From Lates calcarifer (taxonomy: Eukaryota; Chordata; Actinopteri; Centropomidae), in NCBI RefSeq assembly GCF_001640805.2, contig NC_066853.1, forward strand, positions 20,731,242-20,795,241: 64,000 bases of DNA. The letters are read 5' to 3'. Shown in pieces: positions 49,596-62,613 of the stretch; the stretch's first letter is position 1; each line of letters starts with the position of its first letter. The notes under the pieces are model-generated. The model had not been told where the DNA came from and made no database searches. It saw only the letters and a list, made by a program, of their open reading frames with translations. The translations under genes and the position numbers were made by a program.

Positions 49596-52574
49596 CACAC
49601 ACAAGCATAAGGTCTGTATTTCACACGAAACCGACCAGATACACATGTGCACATGCACCATCTCATCAACACATACCATCCATCACTCAGTGGTAGAGAG
49701 ATAATAATAAAAGAAAATGATAATTGTTATGCTCCTCCAGCACTGTCATAAAAAATGACAATGATCTAGTACTGTAATAATAGAACATGAACAGGAAGTA
49801 GAAATGTTAAATGAAAATATGAATGTTTTTTTACAAGGTTTTTACAAGTGCTTATTATTATTAACATCATCAAATACAAATGATCAAGTATACATTAATG
49901 GCACTGTGAAGATCTTTAATAAAAAGCATTCATCAAAACACATGTCCTCTAACATCAGGTCATGTCTCCCCTTATTAAGGCTTGATACTGAACCTTTCCA
50001 AAGTGCTATCACTGACCATTTTAACCATGACTCTGTTACAGACTTATGACAGACACAGCTGACACACTTTTGTAGTAGTTGCATCACTGATTGGACATGA
50101 ATGTTTAAACACCTAAGTAATCTAATCCCTCGAAGCTTTTATCATGGAATGTTGCTCTAAGGTTCTCATCAAATGACTGTTTGGTGGGATTTTGAACATA
50201 GCAATCATGACATCATGTTATGATCTGCTAAATGTATGCTGAAATCTAGCCACCAAAATGCTGTGCTTTTGTAAATTCCTATGATGCCAGGTTGTTCTTT
50301 GCCTTGTTACATCATATTATATTACACACCACAACACTTCTCACTGCAGCACGTTGTGTTGTGTCCTATTAAAACTCTTCAAACAACATGAAGTCTCTTT
50401 ATATGTGGCACATTATGTTGTATCTATACATTATAACATCAAATCTATACAGAAACCTAAGTGAGATATAAAAATTTCTTCCTCTAATGACCTCTCTTGG
50501 AGCTTTCACATTTCAAATCTTCACCCAGAAGCAGCAGAGACACATTCATTATTATTTAGGGGAAGATAGAATCATTTGCAATGACTCATTCTTGGCACAT
50601 ATTTGGTGGTCTTAATGAAAAAATTTTAACAGATCCTGAGAAATATTGTCATTGCATCTATATCACTACAGAGGCAATTTTTCCTGTGTACACAAAAGCC
50701 ATATTAACAGGAATCACTCTTTCTACAGTCATTGCCAAGCCTTTTAAGTGTTTATTGGCATATTTAGGAAAGTTATTGTCTAAGCTTTTGACTCATGAGT
50801 GATTTGATTTGCTTTTGCCAAAGTTTTATACGAAATCTAACTGCAATCTGTGGCAGGCATGCTGGCATTCTTAATCCATTTAAGATTTGCTCATGTCTAC
50901 GCACCTAGATTAATGTACAATCAGAACATTATTGTGTAATGTTCAAGCTGTACAGTCTGTGGCTCACAGCTTTTTTGCTAACAAATAATAGAACATATAC
51001 AAAGTTGTATATGTTTAACAATCCATTTTAACTGCATCTAAATAACAATATGATTTATTGAGGTATTCAGTTCTATTTTGACTTCTTCATCTCATTATCT
51101 TTTACTATGTTGTCAGTTTGCTGAGTATAAATTCTTTATTTAGTAGACATCAGTGCCTCCTAATGATTAGAAAATGAACTTTAAATAAAAAATAAATAAA
51201 TTTTCACATTCTCTGATAGTTGATTTTCATATCTAAATTCCTATTTCACAAATAAACAGACATGCACCATTAAAGCCTGTTTAGCATGTCAAAGTGAAAG
51301 AAGTAAATTTAGATGCAAAAAGAAGAAAATATCCTATCCTCTGTCCAAAGCTAAAAAGTTTAATCATGACACTTATGGCACAGGAAAAGCATGTTAAGAG
51401 TGTATCATCCTTTAACAACCTATGACCACCTGAGGGCAGCAGAGCATTTTTCTCTGATGGTTTCCTTGGGTAAATCACTGTAACTGTGCAACATTGTTTT
51501 TATTTAAGTCTTGCCCTTAGATGAAGTGATTTTACAATTAGGATCAACTTGGTAAAATTTGAACATTTAGACCCTCAATACTGACTGAGAGGGAATTTTT
51601 GAATCGACCTCCATCTGACTAAGTGTCTGAAGTTTGCACTATATTTGTATTTTGATATTCTGATAGCACAACATTCATTTTATTTACTCAACTTTTACTC
51701 ACTCGACTTTTCTCAACATGGCTGATCAGTGAGTGGAGATATTTCTCATATTGTATTATATCTCTCAATGAACCAGCAACAGTATATGTTCACCTATTTT
51801 CTTCTCTTACTATTTTTCTGTCACCCCAAATAAGCACTAACCTTATTAACTCTACCACAAAACTGATACGTGATGAGAGTGAGCATTTCTTATCCCAGCT
51901 GGACAAACTCTGCTGGAATGTAAGGGAGGGATCTGGATTTATTTGCAGGTTCAATTGCTCATGTTTGCCTCACCAGTCTTTCAAGGTTGGAATATTGGTG
52001 AGGCAAACACATGTACACACACCCCCCCTACACACACATACTCACACAAACAAACACACACACAGATTTTGGCAGTACAACTTGACCTAAGTAATACTGT
52101 GGCACATAGCTTTCTGAACAACCATCCTCCCCTGACTTCCTCATGGTATTTTGGTGAAGACTAACTGAACTTCTTCCTCTTGAAAAGACGTTGTACAATT
52201 ATAATGTATTGAATGTTAAGTCCAATAAACAACTTACAACGTTTTTCTTAATGAAGAATAGACTGTAAAGACTGAGAGGTGTTTATAGCATTTAAGGTCA
52301 CAAGGTCAATGCATCCCTCTGAGTTTAACACTGACAATATCTTAATGTGTCAGAATGAATGAAATACAGTGAATGGATAAAACAAAATAAATGAAATTTA
52401 CATTAATAACAACACTACACACTACAGCTTCAAAGATCACCATGGAATAAAGAACCACTGTGTGATGCTGCCTCAGCAATCTCTGTTGTGGGGCTTTTGT
52501 ATTGTGTTATTGTACATACATTCAGTACTAAGCAGCCACAGCCAACAAACCTTATATTAATGGTTTAATGTTTT

Positions 52575-53110
52575 GAACATTAAATCATCAAGGCAACGCA
52601 AGTTTATCTGTACACATTTCAACAACAAGGTAATTCAAAGTGCTTTTCCTAAAATAAGCCATAAGCCATCGAGATGTTAACAAAAGCATTTAGATGAAAA
52701 TCCAAAAGGGGGAAATGGAAAATAAAAACAAACAAATAAGAAGTATGAGTATGGCCTATCTTTATTAATAAAGGGCAGGGGCAAACAGAAAGTCTTCAGC
52801 CTTGATTTAAAGTAAGACAGACCTGCAGTTCTCTTGGCGTTTGTTCCAGATGTGGAGAATGAAAACTGAATGCTGCTTCTCCATGTTTAGTTTTGACTCT
52901 GAGGACAGAAAGCTGTCAGAATTGTATTTTGGACCTAAACCAATGCCAACCGTGTGTGTTTTATAAACAAATTGCTGTATTTTGAAATCCATTCTCTGGC
53001 AGACAGAAATCCAGTGTAAAGTTCTGAGAACTGGACTGATATGATTTACTCTCTTGGACTTAAGTGAGGATTCGAGCAGCATTGTGAATCAGCTGCAGCT
53101 GTCTGATAGA
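52575..53110. mobile_element. Degenerate non-LTR-type retroelement tail
   Basis: The ordered words caaggcaacgcaagtttat, acacatttcaacaacaaggt, aattcaaagtgctttt, ggcaaacagaaagtcttcag, tttgttccagatgtggag and gcagcattgtgaatcagctg belong to a very abundant teleost dispersed element. This copy is diverged and has internal gaps. The exact family was not assigned. Confidence 0.6.
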
Positions 53111-55652
53111 CTTATTAGAGACAGAACAAATTGATCCATAAAATGACTGTCACCCATACCAACTTGCAAGGCACCAGCACTGCTAAACGCTCATAATATC
53201 ACAACGTTAAGGACACAAAGTGAGAGAATGAAGAAGAAGCAAAGAGGTGACAGTTTCTTAATCTGGGGTAACAAACATGGCAAGAGTGACTCAAATAGGA
53301 AGATTCGAGTGATACTTGGTGTCAGTGTGTGTGTCTCTGTATGTGTGTGTGTTTATGTGTAACAGTAAATGTCAGGGTTTTAGAAACATTCTTGTGAATC
53401 AATTCCTTTGTGGGTCTGTTGTGGTTTAGATTTGGATTTAGATTTCTTGCCGTCACAGGCAAGAAACCTCAGTGAGTTTTCGTTCCCACTGAATGGACAC
53501 AGTGAGCCTGTGTTATTTTCAGGTGAGGGGGGTGGGGGTGGTTTTTTTTCTCTGACTTCAGGTGCCAGGCAACCTCTCTGCCCTTCACATTCCCCAGTAT
53601 CGGTCATGTGATCAGAGTTTGGCCAGAGCCAGCGGAGCATGACCAGAGAGACTCACAGAATGCTTTTTTCCCTCCAGTTACCTAAGTTTAGGTGGTTTAG
53701 GTATTTGATGAGATTCAGTTTCATCATAACCTCAGGAACTTTTGGTTCACTCAGCCGCCAGTTTGCTTTCTAGTTTTATTTTTGAGTCTCTTGTCAAAAC
53801 AAAACAACCCTCATAAACACAACATAATAATAGCAGATATAGAGATTTAATGGAGCAGTGTTTTTACTCATTTAATTTCCGTACACATCTTTTTGTATTG
53901 ATGCTGATACATGTCTCAAAAGTCAGATATTCTATCCAACTGATTTGTTCCGTCAGCTCATACCTGACCAACACACCAAGCCAAAAAACAAAAACTCAAA
54001 TGTAAATGACGTGAATACTCATTTCAATTTGAAATGAGCTCTAACCTGTAGTTACTGTTATCTTGACCAGATGTCAAGCAGCTCCTTGTCCTTTGTTTGA
54101 GGCAACACTGATATGGGAGTAAGAGACAGCAGCTGGGAAGTAATATGATATAGCACCAATGGACCTCTCTCATATTTACTATGTGATGTTCATGAATTTT
54201 TCAGATTGCTTCCCTCATTGGGTGTGACTGCATGTGTTTTTGAAACAGGACTGAGAGAGTTGACTCATTGTGTCTGTCGTGGAAACTCTGGCTGATAGGT
54301 CTGGATAGGTACTCGCTGCTTTGCTGCATCATCTCATTAAATATAGATGACAGAAATAACATGTAAAACAGGATTCGGAGGGCTGGAGGGAAGCTAGGTG
54401 GTTGTCAAGCTGAAAACAAACAGGCTGGTTCCCTGGAAGACAAAACATTTCAGCAAAAACAAATTTGCTAGGCACTGCCAATTTAACCAGTGTATCCTGT
54501 TCAGAGGTCAGGAATAGAAGTGTGTGGTGATATTGGGCAGCTCCCACAGATGAATTTGTGTAATTGTATAAATACATGTCAGGGCGTTGGAAAGAAGCAT
54601 GCAAGCTCAGCCAAACATTTAATGATAACTACAGTCTAAAGGGTAAGAAGACGAATAAATCATGTAACCTGTCTAGAATGACTTCCACTCCTCTGCGCTC
54701 ACACTTCTCACCTCTGCCCGTTAAGTGATCTTATGGCTAATTGTTTAGAGCGTGTGTGGTTAAATTGCCAGGTGGAGGTAACGTAGCCCTTGAGATTGAA
54801 TGTCAGGGTACTCTTACGAAGGCACCTGGATAGAACGCATGCCATCATTTTTCTTCCCGGTTTACTGACTCATGCTGCCTTAAATGGAGCATTATCTTAA
54901 GCACAAGCGAATTAAAAGGAAATTTAGTTTAGAAGTTTGACTTGCAATAAGATAAGACAAGCAATATTTTTTAAAAAGGCACATTTATTAAAAAAAAAAA
55001 AACATTTGTGAGATACATATACAGCAGTGGTTTATAAGACACAAAGATAACAATTGTTGTGGATGGACACAGGTGTTTTTGTGCTGCCTCAGTGGACGCT
55101 GTAAAGCATTCAAAGTCCTCTGCCACCCCCACCCTTACCACACTGCACTAAAAGCTGCATTGAATGAATTACAGGTGATTAATGATACTCATACTATAGT
55201 ATTTACAACACATGATTCTGATATCACATCCTTCTTCTTCTTCTTCCATTTTGTACACAGAAGTGCCTTATTATGAAGGTGACACGTGAAGCAGTAATGG
55301 CAGGTTTTTTTGTTTGTTTTTTTTAAATTCAGCTGTAAACATTAAGAAGCCAGGACTGTATTAAAAAAATATGTGATTGTACAAGGACGATAATATTTAG
55401 TGTGAGCACTGAGGCCTTTTTTTCTGGTTTTTGTTTTGAAACAAACAAAACAAATTCCACTCAAATGTCAAATGTCTCTCTGCATACTTTTTAGTCTCCG
55501 AAAAACAAAGAGCCAACTTCAGACATACTTAACATTAAAGGTCAATTCAAACATATCCTTCATTGCGGAGTCTCCTTGTTTCCTCAGAACAGCCTCACTT
55601 TGGTGTGGAGAGCAGGTTTGAGATCCAGTAATGTTTTTTCCTCTTTGACCTT

Positions 55653-56300
55653 TCATACATAGTCTTTCCTTTCTAACCCTGGGCCACCTGCGGACCGTGG
55701 GGCAGAGTAAACCATTCTTGACGGGTTGTATCTGGTCTCGCGTGGCGGACAGGAGCAGCAGAGCAGTCCGCCACCGAGAACCAGGAGGGCAGCTGCTGCC
55801 CAGCCGATGTACAGCGCGGCCCCCAGCTCCCTTCGCTGAGCGTCAGTAAGTAAAGGATTGTAGAAGTCCCTGATTATGGTGTTGGCTGACCAGGAGACAG
55901 GAATGAGCTGCATGACCCCAGATATAATGAAGAAGACACCAGAGATAATCATCACCTTGGCCTTGGACGCCTCGTCATCAATGCAGTTGGTGCACTTGGC
56001 CCCAGCAATGGCAATGAGCACGGCCAGAATGGCCAACAGGATGGAGATGACGGTGAGGGCACGGGCAGCTTGGAGGTCTTGGGAGAGAGCGAGCATGGAG
56101 TCGTAGACCTTACACTGCATCTGGCCTGTGCTCTGGACCACGCAGGTCATCCACAGGCCCTCCCAGATGATCTGAGCCGTCACGATGTTGCTGCCGATGA
56201 AGGCCGTCACCCTCCACATGGGGAGGGCGCACGCCACAATGGCAATAATCCATCCCAAAATGCACAGAGAGATGCCTATCAACTCCAGCCCTATAGACAT
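55653..56300 (-). CDS. Claudin, claudin-3/4 type (copy 1)
   Basis: Single-exon tight-junction protein of 215 residues. It has four membrane helices and the first-loop signature W29, GLW (48-50), C53 and C63, with the loop [19 protein letters not shown] very close to claudin-4. The second loop contains [16 protein letters not shown]. The C-terminus KDYV is a PDZ-binding end for ZO proteins. Claudins polymerise in the lateral membrane and set paracellular ion permeability. The ATG used starts directly before the first helix. A TATA-like TATAAA (minus strand, 56483-56478) lies about 180 bases upstream. It is the most downstream of three same-strand claudins, evidently tandem duplicates. No defect was seen. 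The zebrafish-style letter name cannot be fixed from sequence alone. Confidence 0.93.
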   Translation of the reverse strand: MSIGLELIGISLCILGWIIAIVACALPMWRVTAFIGSNIVTAQIIWEGLWMTCVVQSTGQMQCKVYDSMLALSQDLQAARALTVISILLAILAVLIAIAGAKCTNCIDDEASKAKVMIISGVFFIISGVMQLIPVSWSANTIIRDFYNPLLTDAQRRELGAALYIGWAAAALLVLGGGLLCCSCPPRETRYNPSRMVYSAPRSAGGPGLERKDYV

Positions 56301-58267
56301 AGTGAAACGTCTTCCTCTTCTGCTGCTGAATGTGTGTCACACCTGTGAGGAGATCACAGAACAAAACCTGCAAAGGGTAAGAGTCAACCAGAGACCTAAC
56401 TAGTAATTAAGTTAATTTCAGGCTTTGCATCTGTGAGTGTGATCTGATGATCTGTTGCCTCGACTCCACCAGTATCCTTTATAAGGTAGATCAGATGATG
56501 GGGGAGGAGTCCTTGAAGGAGCTGACATCACCAAAGGGGGAGGAAGAACCTGAACACTCAGAAGTCTCTGCTATCGGCTTACATGACCAGCTTCACAATG
56601 GGCCTGGCCTCAAAGAGGACATGGCAAAAGGGCATGAAAGCTTTGCATGTGTTATCCTAACCAAAGAAACAACTCTGTGGTGGATTAGTGATTATTGTAA
56701 TGTGTTCATATTTGTACACACCTCACTTTATGCAAAATTGACTGAGTTATCTCTGATGTCAAATACACTGTTTTCTCAATCAAGCCATGAAACAGCCTGT
56801 TTCAGTCTTAAGTAAGTCATAGATCACTTCCTCGTAATGAGCCCGGGCTTTTTTCTGCAGCTCAGATAATTTTGCTTTTTTAATATGACATATAAATAAG
56901 GAATGCATTGACCTAACCTTTTTATCGCTGCTGTGTGGTGAAAACCTATCTCTTAAGTACCAGTGGTTCATGATGTAAAAAAAAAATCTTGCTTTCAGAA
57001 TGACTGCACCGCATATTTTTTTGAAGCCTTACATAGAGGTTTTGAAAAGGTTTCATAAGGCCAGGGATATGGGAGCTTTCTTAACTTACAGGAATACAAA
57101 CTCATCCAGCTGAAGTCAAAGTATGATCACTTGGAGTTACGAGGCCTTCACCTGACAACAATGTTATGTTTGATAGGCCCTAATGACTCTGTCTGTCTGT
57201 CTGCAGAATGCCCTTGAAATTCTTTGGGGCTGGGACTGTCTCCCTAGAAATGCCCCCACCTCCCTTTAGCATTCTGTGGCCCAGTGCTGACAACCCCCCA
57301 CCCACACATGAAATGGGTCCATTGTTTGGGAGAGCAGGCCAGATAACTGAGTGTGGGGAGGCTGACAAAGCAGTGGTTCTTGTTATCATAGACCCAACAG
57401 ACATATGGGAGACAGCCAGGTGAATAGGTGCTGTGTATGTCTAATGGCTGGGTATGCTGGGTGCACAGGCATTTTTCTTTGCACCTCTTGATATAAACAT
57501 CAAACAACTTCCTGGATGCATTTTTGAATGTGTTGTTCCAATTTCCTCATGGGTGTCAGTTCTGTTATGAAATCTATAGCCAAATGTATGACTGACCAAT
57601 CTACCATGACCTGCTAATTGAATTATTTATAATGGGCATATACAGAGTATACTGTGTAATTGAGCGCTCGGGCTACAGTGTGAGGTCCCAGTAAAATTCA
57701 GGGCATAAAAATTTGTTTAGTATCTCAACCTTAAATAATAATGGAAGAGAAAACTTCAATCAAAATCTTTGAGGCTTTTTATTAAAAAAGAAAACACGTC
57801 AAACATTAAAACATTTCAGATGAACCGATTTCCAAAATGCATAGATAACAAAAATGCATGATGTTGCTTCATGTGGCACGCTACCTTAAACATCTCAATC
57901 AAATCTGGTTCTTTTATGAAAACAAAGACACAGTGAATACAGTAAAAAGTACAACTGCAGAATCACTTGTTCTTAAATTTGCAACAAAATATACAATTAA
58001 TTATAAAATAAAGAGCACACAACATCACTAATAATCAGCTGTTAGCCTCAGTACTTCCAACAGTGACAAGATATTACACAAAAAAATTAATTAAATCAAG
58101 TTTGATGTAAGCTCTCTTCAAAAGGGTGTGTGAATTTCAGTGTTTTCTCTGTCTCAACATGAAGACAGATGTTTATAAGTTATTAAAAAAATAACTGTAA
58201 CTCTCCAGTTCTCTTTGAGCAGTCTATGCCATGATGGCAAAGGTATGGGAAATAAGCAGGTGCAAGT
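56301..58267. other. Spacer between claudin copies 1 and 2
   Basis: It contains the copy 1 promoter region and the 3'UTR of copy 2, which probably ends at the minus-strand AATAAA at 57778-57783. No other exon was seen. Confidence 0.5.
56478..56483 (-). promoter_or_regulatory. TATA box of claudin copy 1
   Basis: TATAAA in the context ccttataaagg on the minus strand, about 180 bases before the ATG. Copy 3 has a TATA box at almost the same distance. Confidence 0.5.
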
Positions 58268-58924
58268 TCAGACATAGTCTCTCCTGTTGTAGCCACTTGG
58301 GGTGATTGACCGAGGTTGCGAGTACATCATCTTTGATGGAGGCCCGTACCTTTTCTCAGGTTGTGGGGGGCAACTCGAGCACAAGATGCCCCCTCCAAGG
58401 AGCAGAAATGCAGCTGCAGCCCATCCCAGGTATAAAGCTGCTCCTATCTCCCTCTTCTGTGACTCAGGTATGATTGGATTGTAGAACTCCATGATGATGG
58501 TATGGGCAGACCATGACACAGGGATCAGCTGGGTCAGAGAAGCCAAGATGAAGGCCGCCCCGGCAGCTATCATCACCCGAGCCTTAGCTGTCTCTTCGTC
58601 CACACAGTTGGTGCACTTCGCCCCCATAATGGCCACCAGGAGTCCCATGATGCCCACCACGATGGAGATGATAGTGAGGGCACGGGCCGCCTGGAGGTCG
58701 GCACTCAGAGCCAGCATGGAGTCGTGGATTTTACATTGCATCTGACCTGTGCTCTGGACCACGCAGTTCATCCAAATGCCCTCCCATGTCATCTGGGCTG
58801 TGACTATGTTCACTCCAATAAAAGCTGACACTCTCCACATGGGCAAGGCACAGGATACAATGGCTGAGATCCAACCCAGGACAGCCAGAGCCACTCCAAG
58901 TATCTCCAGTCCCACCGAAGGCAT
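58268..58924 (-). CDS. Claudin, claudin-3/4 type (copy 2)
   Basis: Single-exon tight-junction protein of 218 residues with four helices. The first-loop signature is W30, then GIW (49-51) where most claudins have GLW, C54 and C64. The loop [19 protein letters not shown] and second-loop [16 protein letters not shown] keep the claudin-4-like pattern. The C-terminus RRDYV is a PDZ-binding end. The N-terminus [10 protein letters not shown] is one residue longer than that of copy 1. A TATA-like element lies about 100 bases upstream. The gene is intact and lies between two other claudins on the same strand, so tandem duplication is the simple explanation. Function is inferred from the family: barrier or ion-selective seal in epithelia. 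Confidence 0.93.
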   Translation of the reverse strand: MPSVGLEILGVALAVLGWISAIVSCALPMWRVSAFIGVNIVTAQMTWEGIWMNCVVQSTGQMQCKIHDSMLALSADLQAARALTIISIVVGIMGLLVAIMGAKCTNCVDEETAKARVMIAAGAAFILASLTQLIPVSWSAHTIIMEFYNPIIPESQKREIGAALYLGWAAAAFLLLGGGILCSSCPPQPEKRYGPPSKMMYSQPRSITPSGYNRRDYV

Positions 58925-59020
58925 GTCTGAATTATGTGTGAGTCCAGGTGCACAGATGTCCTCTCTATCTCAGCAGACAGAAGTTGAGTGAGCGAGTGTG
59001 CTCTGGAGAGCTGATTTCTC

Positions 59021-59028
59021 ATATAAAC
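59021..59028 (-). promoter_or_regulatory. TATA-like element of claudin copy 2
   Basis: The minus strand reads gtttatatgag about 100 bases before the ATG of copy 2. It is a weaker match than those of copies 1 and 3. Confidence 0.35.
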
Positions 59029-61031
59029 AGCACATTTCTCTTGAATAGAAGGTGGAGTTACTTGGTGTTTGGCCAAGGGAAGAGTTCAAATCGTCCTCTG
59101 TCCCGCCTAGTTTGTATGGCCAAAAACCCAGCCTTGGCATGTACCGGCCTCAGCTTAATCATTCAACTTCCTCGGCCCCGGTAGCTCTCCCACCTGTTTG
59201 GGTGAGGGGAGAGTAAATAGAGGGCCTGTATCTCGGGTCGGGGGTAGTTAAAGGATAACAGACATTGAAAAGGACTGTGGATAAATGATTGAAAGTTGAA
59301 GGCACAATATCAACTGCTGCAGGTTTCCCATTGTATTTGTGTGTTATGAGTCAGATGTTTATGATTCAGAATTGAATCTTGACTGTCACCATTTTATTGT
59401 TTGCGTTATAAAGACCACAAGTTGTACACAAAGTTTGTGAATCACACTTTGCTTTAATTATACCTTATTTATCTGAACTATATTTACTGGAGCTGCAGAG
59501 GAGGAAAGGTGAGGCATGATGGAAGTGGTGAAAAGGTTTTTGGGAACCAGTGGGAGGACTGTGGTTATCTAAAGGGTATCAGTCATGTGAAAGCCTCTGT
59601 ATCCTTACAACAATTTTGATAAAACTACATCATCTTTTAACAGCTTAAGATAGGAAGTGAAATGTTTTATTTTTTTAACTGCAGTTTTATAGGAAAAATG
59701 TGTGTTCAGGTGTTATAAACAGGGAAAAAAAAACATGACCTCCTTTTGGAGAGTTCATTAAGACTCCAGATATTGCAGTGAGTGGGTGAGGAGTGCTCGG
59801 AGATATCTTTGAGAGAAATGTTTCCAGAAACAATTCCTTGCCTTTGTTTTTAGCATTTGACCGTTCTGACACTGTGCCCCTAAATAGAAGCAGTTCCCAG
59901 TAAGGCAGACTGTTGTTGATGCAGCTGATGATGTTATTTGACTTACTTTGATGTTATTGTATTGACATTACTTTTTTTTTTTTTTTTTCACCCTCAACAA
60001 CAGCAACACTTCAAATAATGTTGTTTAGAAACCTCAAGATGATGAAATGTTAATTTTGGATTTTGGGGTGTGCTGTGCTGCTGGCTGACTAATCTGTGTC
60101 ACTGGTCACCATGGGAGATTAATAACTGACGCCACATGTGGGAACTGCAATGCAAACAACTATCCCCCCCCCAACCCCACCCCCCTCCCTCCCTCTAAAT
60201 ATACAGTATCTGCATGTGGAAGGCATGCAGGATTGATAACAATGATCTATCAATAACATATGCATTTCTTTCAGGAAATAGAAGTGTTTCCAGTTTCACC
60301 AAACAGTGAGCGGGCCAGTGTGTTGAGAAGCTGAAATAATTGTGTGTGTGCGGGTTGGGGGATCTTATCACTGTCCTTGTTCTGAAGGTCACAGTGCATC
60401 AGGGGTTTTACCCTCTGTTTAACTGCTGCACGTGCCACAGAAAAAAGACCCTGCTAAATACACACTTTAACCTCCTGTAGTTTCATCATACTTTGATGGC
60501 ACTGAATCTCAACAGCATCTCTGTCAATTTCTAAATCAGCTAACACAAAAAAATGCAATGAAAAGGAAGCGGCTGCTTTACCAACATCATCTAATGACTG
60601 TTGTAAAAACTATACTCTGCTTTCAAACACTACCTGCAAAAAGTGTTTTAATTGAAGCCATAAAAAACACATCAAATCATTTCTCACTTGGGCAGTCATT
60701 AACACACGACTGTACAACTGGGCTCAGTCATGCAGGGCTGCAAGCAGAGTCTGTGGTCACTCAAAGGGAGTTTTCACTATATTCAGAGGCCTGTTCTTTA
60801 GATCATTAATCTCATTGCTCAAGTCAAAGAAAGTTAAGAAAGCAAGAATGTTTTCAACCTGTGTCTTTGTTCACTACTATTACTATTTTTTTTAGGATTT
60901 CTTGTAAACCAGGAGTACTGAGTTGTCATGCAAGTCTGTATATCTTCTGTGGAATGGCTAAAAAAATCCAGCAGATTGATGTTGTACAGTATGACATTAA
61001 ATCAGAGGTTGAGGAATAGCACAGTCCTCTA

Positions 61032-61057
61032 CAAAAAAAAAAAAAAAAAAAAAAAAA
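61032..61057. repeat. Poly(A) run
   Basis: About 26 A residues in a row on the plus strand. Confidence 0.9.
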
Positions 61058-61944
61058 CACAGCTAACTGACATCGTTTTTTCAATCAGATGGCTTTGTTG
61101 ACATGACATGTTATTCCCTTGAGTAACTCTTTGAGCATTTAGATACAAATCTATTCCGGTGAATCCCAATTTGGATGCAAAGTAAACAGTTGCAAACCAG
61201 CTGATCAACACGGTCTTTGTGGCTCAGTTTGGACTCAGTTACAGTGTGGGTTACATCCCCTTGCAGATGGAGACTTTTATCTCTGACTCAGTTTCACTCT
61301 CACAAATGGAGGACAGGCTACAATGGAAGGGGAGCATAAGGTGTTCCTCTAGAACAAGTCCGTCATTGTTCCTCTCCTCCATTTGCATTGAAATAAAATA
61401 CCTACTTTCGGTGTGCAACAGTACAGCTCTTATTGGTCAGACTCTTCTGAGCGCTGAAGCTGGCGCATGCCCCTGATTCTGCATACCAAGCAACTTGGTG
61501 GTTGTGTTACACTTCATTTAAGCATCCGTTTCTGACTCTGTGGTATTTAAGTGCTGAGTTACAAACTGAATTGCCAGTATGAAGAAAGCATGAAAATGAA
61601 TAAATTCTTAAACAAGTTGTTCTTTTATTTATAATCTTTTAAAAAACTGGAATCTGGAATGATCTGCATAGACATTGTGTGAATTTCTAAAGATCAAACA
61701 CATCTTACTTATAAAAAAAAAAGCCAAAATCTACAGGTGAAATGTATTAATATTTGAAATTAAATATCAAAAGCAACAACAGATGCCTGCCACTACAAAA
61801 AAAATTGCCATAATAAAAACACGTTATGAAGCATTATGCGGCATTATGCTGCATTGAAATGCATGCCATCAAGCATCCATCTACTGATCACAAATTTATT
61901 AACGCTGGTTATTGTATCTTCATCTGCACTCACATGCCACATGT

Positions 61945-62613
61945 TCATACATAGTCTCTTCTGGTGTATCCATTGACTGACATGGTTTTGACAGCTGAGT
62001 AGTCCATCCGGGGAGGCACAGAGCTGCCACCACTCGGCGCTGTAGCTGATTTGGGGGGGCAGGAGCAACAGAGCAAGGCCCCCCCCAGAATCAGCAGGCA
62101 GGAGGCAGCCCAGCCAAAGTACAGAGCATTACCAAACTCTCTCTTCCCGGTCTCCTCCAGCAGCGGGTCGTAGAAGCCCAGGACGATGGCGTGGGCCGTC
62201 CAGGACACGGCCACCAGCAGCAGCAGTCCGGCCACCACGAAGGTTACTCCAGCAGCCACCACAAACCGTGGTTTACTGCTCACGTCCCGACTACAGTTGG
62301 TGCACTTCGCACCAGCTACTGACAGACCAATGCCCACGATGCACAGCACCATGGAGACGATGACCAGGGCACGAGCCGCCTGCAGGTCTACTGGTAGCCC
62401 CAGCATGGAGTCATGCACCTTGCAGTGCATCTGGCCTGTGCTCTGCACCGAACAGTTCATCCACAATCCTTCCCAGATCACCTGGGAGATGACAATGTTC
62501 TGACCAATGAAGGCAGCCACCCGCCACATGGGCAGGCCGCAGGCCACCATGACCCCAAGCCAACCGGCCACGGCCAGGATCATCCCAAGGATCTCCACCC
62601 CTGCAGAGTACAT
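61945..62613 (-). CDS. Claudin, claudin-3/4-like (copy 3, more diverged)
   Basis: Single-exon tight-junction protein of 222 residues. W30, GLW (49-51), C54 and C64 form the claudin signature. The first loop reads NCSVQSTGQMHCKVHDSM and the second FYDPLLEET, more diverged than copies 1 and 2. The C-terminus YTRRDYV is PDZ-binding. The frame is open further upstream to an ATG at 62700, which would add 29 Ser/Pro-rich residues; the internal ATG is chosen because claudins start a few residues before helix 1 (MYSAGVEILG). A clear TATA box (minus strand, 62807-62802) lies about 190 bases upstream. Intact, and on the same strand as the other two copies. Confidence 0.92.
   Translation of the reverse strand: MYSAGVEILGMILAVAGWLGVMVACGLPMWRVAAFIGQNIVISQVIWEGLWMNCSVQSTGQMHCKVHDSMLGLPVDLQAARALVIVSMVLCIVGIGLSVAGAKCTNCSRDVSSKPRFVVAAGVTFVVAGLLLLVAVSWTAHAIVLGFYDPLLEETGKREFGNALYFGWAASCLLILGGALLCCSCPPKSATAPSGGSSVPPRMDYSAVKTMSVNGYTRRDYV

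Larger units (their letters stand above)
49532..55652. other. Gene-poor interval between EML-like relic and claudin cluster
   Basis: No exon could be supported. It contains a long (CA)n tract at its start, a degenerate retroelement tail around 52575-53110 and AT-rich unique sequence. The 3'UTR of the first claudin probably occupies the last 660 bases, down to a minus-strand AATAAA at 54984-54989. Confidence 0.5.
58925..61944. other. Spacer between claudin copies 2 and 3
   Basis: It contains the copy 2 promoter and the copy 3 3'UTR, which probably ends at the minus-strand AATAAA at 61624-61629. Poly(T) at 59971-59988 and poly(A) at 61032-61057 mark possible retroposon tails. No exon was seen. 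Confidence 0.5.

Noticed and set aside
49395..49704. Long open frames crossing the (CA)n tract on both strands
   Set aside because: Length comes from the repeat, which encodes Thr-His or Cys-Val runs in every frame. Only the 102-base EML-like part is meaningful.
53380..53640. Lys/Ser-rich minus-strand frame (GKKSKSKSKP)
   Set aside because: Considered as another EML or nuclear-protein exon, but no splice sites fit and the repeat-like codons explain it.
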